Assembly (NCBI GenBank): GCA_946902985.2
Contig: CAMPQE020000053.1
Span: 1,736,001 to 1,800,000, forward strand
DNA: 64,000 nucleotides
Direction of reading: 5' to 3'
Source of the DNA: Meconema thalassinum
Taxonomy: Eukaryota > Arthropoda > Insecta > Orthoptera > Tettigoniidae
Positions 58,001 to 63,199 of the stretch are shown here, piece after piece. Below the pieces are notes generated by a model, which did no database searches, was not told the origin of the DNA, and saw nothing but the letters and a program-made list of their open reading frames with translations. A program made the position numbers and the translations under genes. How positions within the stretch are numbered: the first letter of the stretch is position 1; the number at the start of each line of letters is the position of its first letter.

Positions 58001-61000
58001 ACGCCATCGAATTTGATAAGGCCGAAACTGTTGCTAAAATTCCCGGATACAAAAAAAGGTTAATTAGAGAGGCAATAGAGGTCGTGAAGCATCCCAATAA
58101 TTTCAATCGCGAAGATGGGTTCAAACTCAGCAACATCTGGAAAGTTCTACTAGCGTGCGACTGCCAGGGGCGGATACCTATCAGCGAGCAGCGTGACGCC
58201 AATGCAGGGCAAGCAAGCGCTTCCGACTGGCAACAACCGTTAGTTTGAGTACGGACACCAACTCGTACCTACCCATGATTAAGGCTGCCGCAATGTCAGC
58301 CGAAACGTCGGGAAATAATAACCGATATGCGACGCGGCTAAATCCTGTAAGTCAAGATGATAAATCTTACCCAAGTTTTCAGCCGTAGACTGCTCTGTAA
58401 ACAATGGCTCCCAACACACACGTTCTCGTTTTTTTCAACAGCGGTTGTCGGTCTCACACTCTAAAAAAGGAATAAAATAAACCACCATGAGTATATCAAT
58501 TCCAAATAGCACCTTTCATGAACGAACAAACAAACAAAATATCAAACAGGTTATATATATTTAAAAAATCTTATCTTGCTTTGAAACCAAGCCCTGCGTT
58601 TGCCGTTTTGTAGGATCAAGTGGAACGGCTTTCCCTCCTTTTTTTCTCTCCCACACACCAGGTATTTAGAATATCTAAAACGAAAATAACAATCCATCAA
58701 TAAAATGGTAAAACAATAATAATTAAAACATTGATTAGCATTAAAATAAACTAAACAGTGTTAATCCCACACTTACCTCAAATATATAATGTGTCCAATA
58801 GGGTCACTAATTGTCTGTTGAGAACACGAATCTGTCCACCTTTCGCGCAGTTTAACACAGATAATACACAGCCTATGTTAACACAGTAACGTTAAAAACA
58901 GGAATGACGCACAATGTCCAATGACAAGCTAAATACTCTCTTACCTCACCTCTCCCCGGCCCTCTGACCCCGCCCCTAACTGCTCTTGCCCGGCAATTGG
59001 CTGTGGGAATGGTAGGGGGCGGAGTTGTCATATTGTTCGACCTTTAAGTGACCTCTATGTCACTCTAATTTTCCATTGGCCTGTTGTCCCGTCCGCTCAC
59101 ATTCATGAATTACGATAAGAGGACACATCCTGCTAGCCAGCTCTCAGCCGGCCAGCCATGGCTCCAGCAGATTTTGTCTTTCTTGGCTTCCAGTCAGACA
59201 TACATACAAAGCATGTTTTTCAAGTTGTTGCCAACTATCAAACGTTTCCCGCTTTCATTCAACTCATACCATTATTATCATTTGTCATGTTGCCCACGAC
59301 CCGTTTACTAACATGTTGTAAAGATCGCCATGAGGGATTTTTGAAATATTCGTCTTCATTCATTCGTCATAGGAAAATACCAGAAAGCGATCCCTCGTCC
59401 TATCTATTTTTCGCCCCCTCGAAATAGCCATTTCCTGTATTCACCATGGTCAGTGATAGCCTCGTTGTAACACACCCCCAGCCCTACCGGCTCTCTGTCT
59501 ACAAACACTCTTTAATTAAAATAAAAAACAGGTACACAATAAGTTTGAAAATGCATAGTTCTTGTCCTAGAGACTTAAAATTTATATTGTGGGTACAGAG
59601 GATAGGGACCTTTCATTTACGTCAAACAAACTTTTTCGTAAACTTCCTAGTTTTCAAAATATAAGAATTTCAGAAATGGACTGTTTCCAAAAAAACCACA
59701 AAAAAAGGTTTTATTATAAAAATAAGGCCATAAAGATCGTTCATTTCAACCATGACACATCGTTCTATCATTGGTTATCAAACTATAGCCTACTTTAAGA
59801 TAAGAAATTAAATAAAAATACATCGTCCATAGCAAAGAGGACGTCACGCCGAGGCTTTAGAACCCTCGTACATGCCTCTGGCATGATTGGTTCGCGAGAT
59901 ATAACAAAAAGTCTAAAATCGAGTTTTTACTCCCCCCCCCCCCCCCCAAAAAAAAGGTTTCCAGCTTTTCAACACCTACATCCCCGTAAAGAGGACAACG
60001 AGACGAAAAAACGAATCCAAGCCCGCCCTCCTAGCATTACTCCTTCCCTCCCAAGGCCGCCAGGGGCTCACAATTTCCTAAGTGCAGCAGAACGCCCCTT
60101 CTAGCATTAATATCTAACTACACGTTTTGTCCTAGAGACTTGAAATTTATTTAGGTGGTAGAGGGGGTAGGGACCTTTCATTTATGTCAAACAAAATTTT
60201 TGGCGAACTTGTTAGTTTCCATAATATAGGAATTTCAAAACTGGACTTTTTTCAAAAAAATGTAAAAAATTAAAATGTTTTATTATAAAAAATAAAGGTC
60301 ATAGAGATCAATCGTTTGAACTATGGCACAACGTTCTATCATGTTTGGTTTTCAAACTATCGCCTACTTTCAAAAACAAAAGTGTTCAATTTTTTTTTTA
60401 ATTTAATAAGTGGTCCATAGCAAAGCCCCGGTCAGCTCGAATCCAACGACACCTCATTTGCTAAAATCCGATTATTGATTCGAGAGCTATATATTATTTA
60501 ACATGAACGCCGTCCGAGCAACGCCGGGTGGTTTTAAACTATCATCACTCCCCTACTAATGAAATGCAGGTTTAACCCTTAAAGACTCCTTTACAATCTG
60601 AATATCCGAAAATCCTTCCTTAGTGGACGGTTTTGACACACAACGAACATAACCCCAAAATATCATGATTATAACTTCAACAATTTTGGTTGGGCGATGA
60701 TGAGTAAGGGAGTCAGTCGGGACATTTTCTTTCAGTTATTTTTCAGAATTTCTCCCCGCCCCATGAACCCCTTAAATAGGATTAATGAAATAAAAACGGT
60801 GGAACACCTATTTACTTATTTTAAGCTGTCTTTTTTCCTGTGTTTGATATGTGAGGCAGTCAGTCAATCAGTTAGGACACTTTCTTTCCTGTTTTTTTCC
60901 TCAGAATTTCACCCCTCCACATGGGCCCCTTTAATTGGATATATTAAAAACCGGTCGAACATTTATTTACTTATTTTTTAAGCTGGATATTTTCCGCTGG

Positions 61001-63103
61001 ATTTCAATCTCCCCGCCTATGTCGTTTAAGAGATACACTCTCCGTTACGAAACCTTCAACCCCCACTTGTCACCCCATTCACCTCATAATATACACCACA
61101 TCGAAAAACCCTCGCACACGTGTTTTCTTATTTAAAATGCCGTGTTTATATGCCGAGTATCACATCCCCCAATGATACCAATCGGGAGATATTCTTATTC
61201 AATGAAATTCAGATCTACCCCCTTTACGCCCCTTTGAACCTGAATATCCAAAAATCCTTCCTTAGTGGGCGTTTTCTACATAGAACGAACATATCCCCAA
61301 AATTTCAAGTTTCTAACTTTAATAGTTTTGGCTGGGCGATGATAAGTCAGTGAGTCAGTCAGGACACTTTGTTTTATATAATAAATATACGGCTTCGGTT
61401 GTAGGGTTTAGTGGCAATGTAAAGATGAATTATTTTTCTTAACAATGGGAGAAATGGAGTGCAGCATTGAAACTCAAACATCAACGACAACAAAAACAAA
61501 CACAATGACAACAGTAAAGTATTCTTTTCGCTCAGCATTTTAGCCGCTTTGCGAGAGTTCAGCTCAATTATAGGCAAGAAGAGACGCTATTACATAAATA
61601 TGTTCATCAATGATCCATAGGCGAAGGTCAGCTGATATGCGAAGGGTGCAAACTTACACACCTTGTCCTTTATTGCATCTGGCATGTACTACTCTAACGG
61701 CTTTGGTTCGGATGAATGTGGTGACTAAGGAGCATTCCAAACACACTCATGCTCACAGAGCTATGACTCCGAAATTTCCAACAAGACACACTCTATTTTC
61801 TGTGAAATATGAATTCAATTGCAAAACATTCAGACTTTATGAAGAGCAATGAAAACGGAATCAGATCCGGATAATTCTTTAAGACTTAGTTCCTGGTAGC
61901 GATATTAATGAAAGTTGCCCCAATAATAATTTCACTACTTTGGAATTATTTTACTTCCTATTATATTGTACCATACTTCAAACTGTTAGTACTGACTATT
62001 TCAGGTTGATATGTCCAGATACGTTGAATCCGGCTGCAATGAAGATATATGATGATGGTAATAGTGGAAGACGATATACTAACACTGCCTTCACACAAGA
62101 ATGTTGTATAAAGCAAAATTTGAAAAATTATTCATGTAGCGTATGCGAAACTAAATTTGTCCCGAGAAGAAATTTGAATACAGACCAGCTGATCCATAGC
62201 GGTGACAAGCCGCATGCATGCAGCGTATGCGATACCACATTTACTCGGAGAGGGGATTTAATTAAACACATTCTAATCCATAGCGGTAAGAAGCCGCATT
62301 CATGTAGCGTATGCGATGCCAAATTTATTCAGACGTATGGCTTGAAACAACACATGCTAATCCATAGTGGCACGAAACCGTATTCATGTAGTGTATGCGC
62401 AGCTAAATTTACTCGGAGAGGAGATTTGAAAAATCACATTGTAATCCATAGTGGCGAGAAGCCGCATTCATGTAGCGTATGCGATGCCACATTTACTCGG
62501 AAAGGGGATTTAAATAAACACATTCTAGTCCATAGCGGCAAGAAGCCGCATGCATGTAGCGTATGCGATGCCAAATTTACTCGGACAGATGGCTTGAAAC
62601 TACACATGCTAATCCATAGCGGCGAGAAGCCGTATTCATGTAGCGTATGCGATGCCAGATTTACTCGGAGAGGTGGTTTGAAACATCACACGTTTATCCA
62701 TAGCAGCGAGAACACGCATTCATGTGGCGTATGCTATGCCAAATTCACTTCGACCGGTGATTTGAATAAACACATGGTAATCCATAGCGGCACGATGCCG
62801 CATCCATGTAGCGTATGCGAAGCTAAATTTCATCGGAGAGGAGATTTTAATAAACACCTGCTAATCCATAGTGGCGAGAAGCCGCATTCATGTAGGCAAT
62901 GCGAAGCTAAATTTAATCGGAGAAGTAATTTGAATAAACACATGGCAATTTATAGCGGTGCGAAGCCATATTCATGTGCCGTGAGCGAAGCCAAGTTTAT
63001 CGAGAAAGGAAAGTTGCTTCGACATATGGTTATTCACAGTAGAAACAAGATGTTCAGTAAAGAACATATAGCCTACTTTCTCCTAAATGCAAGGGTATTG
63101 TAA
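19015..63103 (+). CDS. C2H2 zinc-finger protein gene, five-exon model with giant introns
   Basis: Proposed host gene. Coding exons: 19015-19083, 19269-19367, 30111-30227, 57480-57538 and 62005-63103 (stop included). All introns are GT-AG (185 bp, 10.7 kb, 27.3 kb, 4.5 kb). Phases are 0, 0, 0 and 2, and the last junction completes a Glu codon, so the frame runs through for about 480 residues. The N-terminal 115 residues are acidic, with PsiKxE motifs in every exon. The rest is eleven C2H2 fingers. The likely role is sequence-specific DNA binding in the nucleus. The final exon is certain as a finger array; the small exons are inferred from splice sites, phase and composition. Nearly all intron sequence is transposons and satellites. 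I do not recognise an orthologue. Confidence 0.6.
19269..19367 (+). CDS. Zinc-finger gene exon 2
   Basis: Acceptor TTACTTCGCAG before 19269, donor GTAATT at 19368, phase 0 on both sides, 33 residues. It reads ETTVLLPSDNLKDEAADIF, then DDKRIAVKEEHELQ: acidic, with LKDE and VKEE as possible SUMO sites. It joins exon 1 without disturbing the frame. Without exon 1 context this short block would not be recognisable. Confidence 0.6.
19785..20093 (+). repeat. 88-bp tandem array, left part
   Basis: Units of 88-89 bp with anchors CAGGTTAGGTTCGTGTATGT, GGAGCGCCTTATTAACAAG and CTTGTGCTACAAGCAAGG; phase points at 19873, 19961 and 20050. The array is cut at 20093 by the P-like element and resumes at 22869. 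Confidence 0.9.
21004..21475 (+). mobile_element. hAT-type MITE inside the P-like transposase
   Basis: A 472-bp insert flanked by GATAACGA at 20996-21003 and 21476-21483 (8 bp, the hAT target length). Ends resemble hAT termini: GTGGCGGATCCAGG on the left against GGGGCGGATCTAGG on the reverse complement of the right. The left end has two or three extra bases. It contains a (TAA)n run at 21105-21132 and no coding sequence. Discounting the insert plus one target copy keeps the transposase frame open. Confidence 0.88.
21572..21952 (-). mobile_element. tRNA-derived SINE (family 1, copy 3)
   Basis: Minus-strand copy of the SINE at 6684-7059, with its ATT tail on the left (21572 onward) and its A/B-box head on the right. 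The 12-bp target duplication AGGTACAGCAAT is exact at 21560-21571 and 21953-21964. It interrupts the P-like transposase, so it is younger than that element. Confidence 0.95.
22869..23120 (+). repeat. 88-bp tandem array, right part
   Basis: Continuation of the array cut by the P-like element; phase points at 22920, 23008 and 23096. The copies are very similar to each other and to 20050 onward. Confidence 0.9.
23200..24110. repeat. 90-bp tandem array with orientation switch
   Basis: Units of about 90 bp around AAGATGGGGATACATATTTT and CGTTCTTTACTTGACCTA. From about 23630 to 24110 five copies run on + (AAGATGGG at 23652, 23742, 23832, 23922, 24011). From about 23200 to 23580 three to four diverged copies run in the opposite orientation (TCATCTTTA near 23341, 23431 and 23515). 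The inversion point lies around 23580-23630. Confidence 0.85.
24111..25559. other. No gene recognised (intron 2)
   Basis: No domain, long frame or repeat partner found. The small frame at 25215-25457 has no recognisable content. Confidence 0.5.
25560..25907 (+). repeat. About 330-bp interspersed repeat, copy 1
   Basis: Contains TGTGAGTGTGTCTGGTGGCA, TTTGGTATTTAATTGTTAGT and ACGGTTAAGATATTGATAAT. An inverted copy occupies 38137-38455. Unclassified; part is itself an internal duplication (CATTAGACTGTGRTGTGTGAG occurs twice). Confidence 0.85.
25908..28970 (+). mobile_element. RTE-like LINE (copy 2), nearly full length
   Basis: A 5' untranslated part with CAACGGGAAACTACAGCCGT and TCCGGAGGTAAACTAGTCCC precedes endonuclease and reverse-transcriptase coding. 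The 3' end is near 28970, after ACAATTACCATGACCATG. I could not find the target-site duplication. It is much better preserved than copy 1, and its proteins belong to a different subfamily. It sits in intron 2 of the zinc-finger gene, same orientation. Confidence 0.85.
26016..28952 (+). pseudogene. LINE endonuclease-reverse transcriptase (CFDP2-like/RTE-like)
   Basis: N-terminal endonuclease: RIGAWNVRSLLGSGRLENLE, LDLVGIREMRWQ, VVQVYMPTS, VIVMGDWNAVVG, YTWMRPGD, YQIDFIMV and DINSDHNLV, covering the catalytic Asn, Glu, Asp and His positions of the APE family. Reverse transcriptase follows: NKAPGIDDIPIELL, EDQFGFRRNVGTREA, FMAFVDLEMAFDNVDW, RQGCNVSLLLFNLYIEQAM and FADD at 28146-28157. The C-terminus has LYGSETWTIGAAEKRRIEAF and GRPRLEYVKQIASDVGCGSY. 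Defects: frameshift near 26205, TAA at 27146-27148, TAA at 27725-27727, frameshift near 27795. Catalytic boxes are intact, so decay is moderate. Confidence 0.92.
28971..30110. other. No gene recognised (end of intron 2)
   Basis: Low-information intronic DNA. The frames at 29805-30026 and 29869-30066 show no domain. The next feature is the splice acceptor of exon 3 at 30101-30110. Confidence 0.5.
30111..30227 (+). CDS. Zinc-finger gene exon 3
   Basis: Acceptor GTCTCTGCAG before 30111, consensus donor GTAAGT at 30228, phase 0 on both sides, 39 residues. It reads DDTDRTEDIKIEEFSIPELV, then PRREEIESPPLASDGDLKE. Acidic and Pro/Ser-containing, with IKIE as a possible SUMO site. Composition matches exons 1, 2 and 4, and the surrounding DNA carries no transposon coding that would explain the open frame. 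Confidence 0.65.
30778..32237 (+). mobile_element. Non-autonomous Helitron
   Basis: Starts TCTATATATAAAAAAGAAAG directly after an A and ends GGTAGAGCTAG directly before a T, which are the Helitron rules (5'-TC, 3'-CTRR, insertion between A and T). A short palindrome GCAT...ATGC precedes the end. The 5' third contains GACGAGACACGGCCGACTGG, shared in inverted orientation with 35185-35290 upstream of a Helitron helicase. The middle is a 164-bp tandem array. No coding capacity. Confidence 0.8.
31180..32110 (+). repeat. 164-bp tandem repeats inside the Helitron
   Basis: Five to six degenerate copies. The anchor GCGTTCATATACCATTC recurs at 31357, 31521, 31689, about 31853 and 32017, so the period is 164-168 bp. 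Each copy also has CGATGAAACTTGGGTGAG and GTAGTAAATCCA. The first copy is partly deleted. Confidence 0.85.
32238..33494. other. No gene recognised (intron 3)
   Basis: AT-rich DNA with short frames only and no repeat partner noticed in the window. Confidence 0.5.
33495..35290 (-). mobile_element. Helitron with decayed helicase gene
   Basis: The 3' terminus reads, on the minus strand, GCGAAAGCTCGC (four-pair hairpin), then ACGGGCACACTAG followed by T. The CTAG end and hairpin are Helitron hallmarks and place the 3' end at 33495. The helicase gene lies immediately upstream. The 5' side includes 35185-35290, shared with the non-autonomous Helitron at 30778. I could not find the 5' TC terminus, nor a Rep (rolling-circle) domain, so the element is probably 5' deleted. 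Confidence 0.8.
33666..35065 (-). pseudogene. Pif1-like Helitron helicase
   Basis: Read on the minus strand from about 35065: EDYLRDCEPDVAHNLAMLQI, EDYGLPVPHLQELPNPDPN, LNDQQRAIVDEVL, then Walker A as GPGGTDKTF (usual GPGGTGKT, so Gly is Asp), DKVPMVTKEALSMHRLLTDI, Walker B region GGKITVFGGDFRQILPVV, LLTTNMR, and finally, after a gap, QYVAFSRVQSFANVKIAVEE (helicase motif VI) ending at a stop at 33666-33668. Frames break near 34500-34530 and 33775-33800, with part of the C-terminal domain deleted. Helitron transposases unwind DNA during rolling-circle transposition; this copy is inactive. Confidence 0.88.
35795..37165 (+). repeat. 1.37-kb dispersed repeat, copy 1
   Basis: Matches 55724-57088 along its full length in the same orientation, with scattered substitutions and small indels. 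Shared anchors include ACTGATTAAGATGTGTGTAA, GCGGGGAAGTACCC and GACAAGAGGTTGGATTAGC. No open frame is conserved, and no terminal repeats or target duplications were found. An unclassified transposable element, or a segmental copy, within intron 3. Confidence 0.9.
37362..37752 (+). mobile_element. tRNA-derived SINE (family 1, copy 2)
   Basis: Same family as 6684-7059. It is flanked by a 9-bp duplication TATTAGCAA at 37353-37361 and 37753-37761. Relative to copy 1 it carries an extra GGAGCTTAGATATCTAACC-containing hairpin arm. The tail is (ATT)n. Confidence 0.93.
38137..38455 (-). repeat. About 330-bp interspersed repeat, copy 2
   Basis: Reverse-complement copy of 25560-25907; small differences only. 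It abuts the 43-bp minisatellite to its right. Confidence 0.85.
38461..38680 (+). repeat. 43-bp minisatellite with ATG triplet spacer
   Basis: Five copies of CAGACCTGACTACATGGTCA plus TTGGCCCA and a GATGATGATGATAAA spacer. The anchor CAGACCTGAC is at 38480, 38523, 38566, 38609 and 38655, so the period is 43 bp with one 46-bp unit from an extra GAT triplet. Confidence 0.93.
38705..38827 (+). CDS. Short acidic open frame, unknown
   Basis: ATG at 38705, 40 codons, Ser/Asp-rich (SSDSDSSIDISN). After the stop the same frame continues with GGRYPQRTRA, which recalls linker sequences of retroelement polyproteins. No splice sites or domain are clear. It could be a retroelement scrap or chance; I do not claim it is expressed. 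Confidence 0.15.
   Translation, partial: SDEIERVVTVSNDTTPAESSDSDSSIDISNLYIGSDDSSI
38960..39950 (+). repeat. Diverged long tandem repeats
   Basis: The motif GGCATCTAATTTAGTTCAA followed by ATGGTGGCTGTGCGAAAT recurs near 38958, 39249 and 39688. An alternating motif CATGGTGGC(CA/TA)(A/C)GCGAAG recurs near 39141 and 39577. Spacings are about 290 and 440 bp, so two interleaved sub-repeats form the block. No coding. Confidence 0.7.
40725..40890 (+). repeat. 166-bp direct repeat, left copy
   Basis: From CAATAGCCAGACCATCACC to GGTTACAG. It matches 41751-41916 with few changes (GTGGTGGTCTACCAATAAGT is identical). Together they bracket 860 bp that include the eIF5B-like sequence. On the minus strand the repeat starts TGTAACC, like many LTRs. 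Confidence 0.88.
41000..41750 (-). pseudogene. Captured or retroposed fragment resembling eIF5B N-terminal region
   Basis: On the minus strand, starting exactly at the inner edge of the right direct repeat, the frame reads KDEDVKDTWDTVEMVEEE, then MKSAAQKKREKKEREKQK, a stop, LEQKKMEVAKKSEG, an Ala/Pro/Glu-rich part and a Lys/Glu-rich part. A K(S/T)AAQKK.EKKERE block and a DVKD.WD block are features I associate with the charged N-terminal region of translation factor eIF5B. The GTPase part is absent. Downstream, in another frame, comes RRNNGDRPQEGRKDDKDN. Low-complexity sequence makes identification uncertain. The plus-strand Ser/Phe-rich frame 41055-41756 is its shadow. Confidence 0.4.
41751..41916 (+). 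repeat. 166-bp direct repeat, right copy
   Basis: Second copy of 40725-40890. See the left copy. Confidence 0.88.
42077..42157 (+). pseudogene. THAP-domain N-terminal fragment
   Basis: MPRKCCVPVCKSNYGS followed by TIKITGYVT, the start of a THAP zinc module with both N-terminal Cys of the C2CH set (CVPVC). An acceptor-like AACTATTTCAG directly precedes the ATG. The frame is cut at about 42157, where an unclassified repeat begins. Probably a remnant of another THAP transposase, different from the one at 20392. Confidence 0.6.
42159..42809 (+). repeat. Unclassified interspersed repeat (copy 2), with pogo empty site
   Basis: Copy of the repeat at 15014-18355 without the pogo-like insert: at about 42597 the sequence has a single TA where copy 1 has TA-element-TA. 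The right end meets CAGTGGCGTACCAAAGGG at 42814, which resembles a hAT terminus. Confidence 0.85.
42814..44594. other. Unassigned region with a hAT-like terminus
   Basis: Begins CAGTGGCGTACCAAAGGG, with GGGCGGCCTCCCCGGG shortly after, a pattern seen at hAT ends. No transposase is seen before the Gypsy insertion at 44599. A ZMYM1-like hAT coding piece lies beyond the Gypsy element at 54.8 kb, so both may belong to one element. No genes recognised. Confidence 0.3.
44599..46081 (+). repeat. 5' LTR of the Gypsy element
   Basis: 1483 bp, TG...CA ends. It contains GTATGGCATT-free upstream sequence, a TATATAAATT-like box near 45934-45943 that could serve the promoter, and long antisense frames (45065-45364, 45650-45871) that recur in the other LTR only because LTRs are copies. 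Its last 115 bp contain two primer-site-like motifs. Confidence 0.93.
46082..46104 (+). promoter_or_regulatory. Putative primer-binding site
   Basis: TTTGTCGCCGACAACGTTGG follows the LTR end directly, where a tRNA primer would anneal. It resembles, without matching, common Gypsy sites of the TGGCGCCCAACGTGGG type. The matching tRNA was not identified. Related motifs lie inside the LTR at about 45966 and 46041. Confidence 0.45.
46195..48062 (+). pseudogene. Gypsy gag with coiled-coil repeats and Asn/Gly/Arg-rich tail
   Basis: Start chosen at 46195 (MGDEKGRQMRLRSGHQLE); the frame is open upstream to 46057. Residues encoded by 46390-46640 repeat KLEQN and RENKEST units, a predicted coiled coil. 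An extra A near 46635 and a change near 46846 shift the frame, and stops lie at 46938-46946 and 47439-47441. A capsid-like part follows (47150-47600: WFAVYRDKFTDINDFKMKF and FPYRIKEAACIQ). The C-terminal 150 residues are Asn-rich with NDFRGNQGRN repeated; no CCHC zinc knuckle is present, so RNA binding may rely on the RG/RN-rich tail. The structural protein of the element is inactive here. Confidence 0.85.
48140..51379 (+). pseudogene. Gypsy pol: protease, reverse transcriptase, RNase H, integrase
   Basis: Protease with VLIDSGCMKT (DSG active site, about 48232). Reverse transcriptase from about 48860 (YPIPFAYQGAVEAQINQML), with the YIDD box at 49298-49309. RNase H: MTDASHIGIAGVL, TITELELLGI, IHTDHHALL. 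Integrase: zinc module HKELGHFGATKVF...CDTCQRSK, then core DLFGP (Asp), LSDSGPQF (Asp) and ERPLREVG (Glu, in another frame). The C-terminal tail runs to YNIHSLKKYVS and a stop at 51379. Defects: TAG at 49085-49087, TAG at 49529-49531, frameshift near 50845 and its reversal near 50970. All catalytic residues can be located, but the copy cannot make one protein. Confidence 0.93.
51483..51494 (+). promoter_or_regulatory. Polypurine-tract-like site, possibly ancestral
   Basis: AGGGGGGTAG precedes TATGTAAGTAAATG, which looks like a polypurine tract followed by a TGTAA LTR start. Yet the LTR that matches the 5' copy begins a kilobase further on, at 52539. See findings. Confidence 0.4.
52539..54011 (+). 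repeat. 3' LTR of the Gypsy element
   Basis: 1473 bp; co-linear with 44599-46081. Ends with the same internal primer-site-like motif (about 53971) and CACATTACA, then the AGAC duplication. Confidence 0.93.
54016..54815. other. No gene recognised
   Basis: Flank of the Gypsy element. CTGGGCGCCCGATTCG near 54545-54560 resembles a hAT subterminal sequence, but without a partner I do not call an element. Frames on both strands (54401, 54539) lack recognisable content. Confidence 0.4.
54816..55690 (+). pseudogene. hAT transposase fragment, ZMYM1-like
   Basis: The open part to 55535 includes ACFSSSTHRWSVLKEHV, HTRWSSKAEALNALDGV, LLFFWVEVLPKIDRTQHTLQ and CLRAFQDQLHIWRG. These belong to the central RNase H-like domain of hAT transposases related to zinc-finger MYM-type protein 1. 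After a frameshift near 55530 the C-terminal block EEMFRTCREVPYPEDL and DDIKDVIVILRI follows. The N-terminal zinc finger and first half of the domain are absent. The ATG at 54816 is only the first available one; the homology starts around residue 29. Remnant of a DNA transposon. Confidence 0.75.
55724..57088 (+). repeat. 1.37-kb dispersed repeat, copy 2
   Basis: Direct copy of 35795-37165, beginning right after the ZMYM1-like fragment. Same orientation; diverged by substitutions and short indels. No conserved frame. Confidence 0.9.
57480..57538 (+). CDS. Zinc-finger gene exon 4
   Basis: Acceptor TTTTTGTGGCTAG before 57480, donor GTAAGT at 57539. 59 nt: 19 codons plus two bases (phase 2). It reads VIKEETHDDERDAIRNHPH and a split Glu codon finished by the first base of exon 5. 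IKEE is a SUMO-like motif. The exact phase match to the finger exon is the strongest argument for this exon. Confidence 0.65.
57715..57965 (+). pseudogene. Mariner-like transposase C-terminal scrap
   Basis: YFSRYRVSLNMWDSISK followed later by RQGPTSWRARSPDLNPLDY. The second block matches the GGP..WP.RSPDLNPLD motif that carries the third acidic residue of mariner-like transposases. The middle is rearranged. It runs in frame straight into a Penelope-like fragment. Confidence 0.6.
57963..58385 (+). pseudogene. Penelope-like element 3' end (GIY-YIG C-terminal part)
   Basis: SAIAEHADVTRHAIEFDKAE, KKRLIREAIEVVKHPNNFNR and EDGFKLSNIWK match the C-terminal end of PLE proteins; the stop is at 58246-58248. 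Downstream GTCAGCCGAAACGTCGGGAA is like the 3' untranslated part of such elements. Better preserved than the copies at 2.4 and 8 kb and from a different subfamily. Confidence 0.75.
58386..59553. other. No gene recognised; GC-rich stretch with box motifs
   Basis: 58940-59170 is unusually GC-rich for this window and contains CCCCGCCCCTAAC and TAGGGGGCGGAGTT (GC-box-like) plus GGCAATTGGCTG and CCATTGGCC (CCAAT-box-like). It could be a promoter-like segment in intron 4 or part of an old element. The frames at 59084 and 59158 have no recognisable product. Confidence 0.35.
59554..61380 (+). repeat. Large degenerate tandem repeats
   Basis: TTGTCCTAGAGACTT and GGGACCTTTCATTTA blocks at 59561-59850 recur at 60131-60440 (period about 570 bp). 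CTGAATATCCRAAAATCCTT with GGGCGATGATRAGT at 60598-60720 recurs at 61240-61350 (period about 640 bp), with a third partial copy near 60850-60960. A C16 run followed by A9 sits at 59932-59956, a likely sequencing trouble spot. Confidence 0.75.
61381..62004. other. No gene recognised (end of intron 4)
   Basis: Unique-looking DNA leading to the acceptor ACTGACTATTTCAG at 61991-62004. The frame 61610-61852 has no recognisable content. Confidence 0.5.
62005..63103 (+). CDS. Zinc-finger gene exon 5: eleven C2H2 fingers
   Basis: Acceptor ACTGACTATTTCAG before 62005, stop TAA at 63101-63103. After about 42 linker residues come eleven tandem C2H2 modules of 28 residues (84 bp) from 62133 to about 63040, typified by CSVCDAKFTR...HMLIH with linkers HSGEKPH or variants HSGKKPH and HSGTKPY. 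Fingers 2-9 keep all four ligands. Finger 1 has Asp for the first His, finger 10 has Tyr for the last His, and finger 11 has Ser for the second Cys. Two three-finger blocks (2-4 and 5-7) resemble each other. The last 18 codons come from sequence also present at 7785-7862. The frame could be opened upstream to 61940, but the acceptor argues for 62005. Confidence 0.9.
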
Positions 63104-63199
63104 TAACTCTTTGTCCTTTTCAAGGAGTATGATTGAATGTTGGTTGTAGTAGCTTGTTGAAATACAACGTGCTATAGGGATATTAAACATGAATATGAA

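Noticed and set aside
61940..62004. Start of the finger protein at the upstream ATG 61940
   Set aside because: The hydrophobic leader lies before a strong splice acceptor whose phase fits exon 4 exactly; the open frame upstream is most simply intron. It remains a possible alternative start.
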